From: GAS188 sp963794475
GTDB lineage: Bacteria; Pseudomonadota; Alphaproteobacteria; Rhizobiales; Beijerinckiaceae
Length of the DNA stretch: 64,000 bases
Reading direction: 5' to 3'
NCBI GenBank assembly: GCA_963794475.1
Contig: CAWCDW010000007.1
Span: 124,001 to 188,000 of the forward strand
Shown here: positions 61,846 to 64,000 of the stretch, piece by piece
Layout: the number at the start of each line of letters is the position of its first letter
Numbering within the stretch: position 1 is the first letter of the stretch
Made by a program: the position numbers and the translations under genes
The notes under the pieces: generated by a model
Database searches by the model: none
The model's input: the letters and a program-made list of their open reading frames with translations, nothing else
Told to the model about the DNA's origin: nothing

Positions 61846-64000
61846 TCTCGGCGCTCTTTGTCGACCGCCCACGGCTGGCGGTCGTCATCGCGGTGATCAT
61901 CACGCTCGCGGGCCTGCTTGCCGTGACTCGCATCCCAGTCGCGCAACTGCCCGACATCGTGCCGCCGCAGGTGCAGGTTTCCGCCGTCTATCCCGGCGCT
62001 TCGGCTGCTGTCGTCGAAGCCAATGTTGCGCAGCCGATCGAGGCGCAGGTCGTCGGCGTCGACAAAATGATCTACATGAAGTCGACCAGCGCGCGATGAT
62101 GGCTCCTACAACCTGACCGTCAGCTTCGACCTCGGCACCGACCCCGATATTGATACCGTCAACGTGAACAACCGCGTGCAGACGGCCCTCGCGCAGTTGC
62201 CCTCCGAAGTCCAGCTGGAGGGCCTCACGATCCAGAAGAAATCATCGGCGGTCCTGCAATTCCTCTCGCTCTACAGCGACAACGACAAGCAGGACCCGCT
62301 GTTCATCACCAACTATGCGATCATCAACATCGTCGATGTCTTGTCGCGGGTGCCGGGCGTCGGCCAGGCGCATATCTTCGGCGCGCTCAACTATTCGATG
62401 CGCATCTGGTTCGACACGCAGCGCTTGGACAATCTGCACTTGACGCCGGCCGACATCATTTCGGCTATTCAGGCTCAGAACGTGCAGGCGCCGGTCGGCC
62501 GTATCGGGGCGCGGCCGATCGGCCATGACCAGCAATTCCAGATGAACATCCAAACCCAGGGGCAACTCACGACCCCGGAGCAGTTCGGCGACATCGTGCT
62601 GCGCGCGAACCCCGACGGCTCGCTCTTGCGCCTGCGCGACGTCGCACGGGTCGATCTCGGCGCCCAGAACGAGGATGTCGAAGGCCGGTTCAACGGGGAA
62701 CCGGCAGTCGCCATCGGGCTCTATCTCTCGCCAGGCGCCAACGCGGTCAGCACCGCTTCGGCGGTCATCGCGACAATGGACCGCTTGAGCCAGCGGTTCC
62801 CGCCCGGACTCAATTATGTCGTCAACTACGACACGACGACGTTCATACGCGCGACCGTTCGCGACGTGCTGATTACATTGGCGATCGCGTTCACGCTCGT
62901 TGTGATCGTCGTCTTCTTCTTTCTCGGCAGCCTGCGCGCAACAATTATCCCGGCCGTCGCGGTGCCGGTCAGCGTCATCGGCAGCTTCGCGGTGCTGCTT
63001 GTGGCCGGGTATTCCGTCAATACCGTATCTTTGCTGGCGATGGTGCTCGCCATCGGCATCCTCGTCGATGACGCGATCGTGGTGGTCGAGAACGTCGAGC
63101 GGGTGATCGAGGAAAACCCGAATCTGTCTCCCGCCGATGCTACGAAAAAGGCGATGACCGAAATCACCGCGCCCATCATCGCCATCACGCTGGTGCTGCT
63201 TTCGGTGTTCGTGCCGGTGGCGTTCATCCCTGGGATCTCCGGGCAATTGTTCCGCCAGTTCGCGGTGACGATCAGCATCGCAATGCTCATCTCCGCGATT
63301 AACGCGCTGACCTTGTCGCCGGCGCTCTGCGCGATCTTCCTGCGCCATCGCGGCAGCAGGCGCGGTCCGCTGGGCTGGGTGTTGCAGCGCATCGACAACG
63401 TCCGCGACGGTTATGCCGCCGCGGTGCGCCGCCTGGTGCGCGTCTCGGTATTTGGCGTCGCGCTGATCGCGGCCAGCGCCGCGGCGATCTGGGCGCTCGC
63501 GCTGCGCACGCCGACCGGGTTTCTGCCTGAAGAGGATCAGGGCGCCTTCTTTGTAATCGTTCAATTGCCCGACGGCGCCTCTGTCTATCGCACCCGGGAG
63601 GCGGTCAGCCGCGTCACCAAGCTGCTCCAGCAGATGCCGCAAATGGACAAGGTGTTCGCGATCATCGGCTTTTCGATCATCGACGGCGTCAACGAGCCGA
63701 ATGCGGGTTTCATCGTCCCGACTATTGAAGCCGTTCGCGGACCGAGCGGGCGCGGCGAACTCGGCGCAGGCGCTGATCGGCCGAGTTTTTGCGGAAGGCC
63801 AGCAGGTGCGCAGCGCCAATGTGATCGCGTTCAACCTGCCACCAATCATCGGGCTCTCGACGACCGGTGGGTTCGAATACGACCTCGAGGGGTTGGAAGG
63901 GCAGGAGCCGGCCGCAATGAACAGCGTCATGCAGGCCGTTGTCGCCGCCGCGAACCACGACCCTAGCCTCACGCGCGTCTTTTCGACCTATACCGCCAGC
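61842..64000 (+). CDS. RND efflux pump, HAE1 family (5' part, two frameshifts)
   Basis: A GTG at 61842 starts a typical AcrB-like pump: VDRPRLAVVIAVIITLAGLL helix, RIPVAQLPDIVPPQV, and the membrane motif LAMVLAIGILVDDAIVVVEN with the proton-relay Asp pair. One extra base near 62092 (after STSA) and one at about 63724 (before MKPFADRAG) break the frame; removing them restores the family. The gene continues beyond the window. It exports drugs or other amphiphiles using the proton gradient. Confidence 0.88.

Overview
The window looks like a chromosomal segment of a GC-rich alphaproteobacterium, most likely Hyphomicrobiales (Rhizobiales). The evidence is the rRNA operon order 16S-tRNA-Ile-tRNA-Ala-23S-5S, a helix-9 intervening sequence in the 23S gene, a lexA gene preceded by the alphaproteobacterial SOS box GAAC-N7-GAAC, and the pairing of pyrB with a catalytically dead dihydroorotase. 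The family is inference only; Beijerinckiaceae or Methylocystaceae-like bacteria would fit.

Layout. 1-2.9 kb is a bufferin-type metal-stress operon: the C-terminus of a DUF2282 bufferin precursor, then the DUF692/MNIO enzyme BufB, the DUF2063 partner BufC, a DoxX membrane protein and a secreted YHS-domain protein. 3-7 kb holds a small membrane protein, xerC, a passenger-less autotransporter barrel and two blocks of intergenic tandem repeats. 7-12.5 kb is a complete rRNA operon on the minus strand, with its own promoter and terminator. 12.7-31.9 kb is housekeeping: an M23 peptidase, a CobW-type metallochaperone GTPase, a D,D-carboxypeptidase, a DMT exporter, a DUF2147 protein, a GST, an FAD monooxygenase, gatC/gatA, an MBL hydrolase, ruvX, dprA, plsY, pyrX and pyrB. 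32-43 kb has an AidB-like acyl-CoA dehydrogenase, topA, a large glycine-rich autotransporter with two frameshifts, and rnr. 43-48.4 kb carries unknown genes and a two-gene signalling operon (double-domain KaiC-like ATPase plus histidine kinase/receiver). 48.4-54.1 kb has a Tat-exported solute-binding protein, a TPR-glycosyltransferase-like protein, two small-domain proteins and lexA.

54.2-60 kb is a minus-strand gene set: a GntR/FCD regulator, a ThDP enzyme related to 2-hydroxyacyl-CoA lyase and oxalyl-CoA decarboxylase, a formyl-CoA:oxalate CoA-transferase with a histone-H1-like N-terminal tail, and an OxlT-type antiporter. Together they look like an oxalate or C2-CoA utilisation unit. 60-64 kb starts an RND efflux operon (adaptor plus HAE1-type pump, cut by the window end), behind an alcohol dehydrogenase remnant and a tandem operator-like repeat.

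A recurring oddity from about 22 kb onward is single-base frameshifts, almost all +1 insertions. They hit otherwise well-conserved genes, including the normally indispensable gatC and gatA. This looks more like residual long-read sequencing error than gene decay, and it should be settled before any gene here is called a pseudogene.
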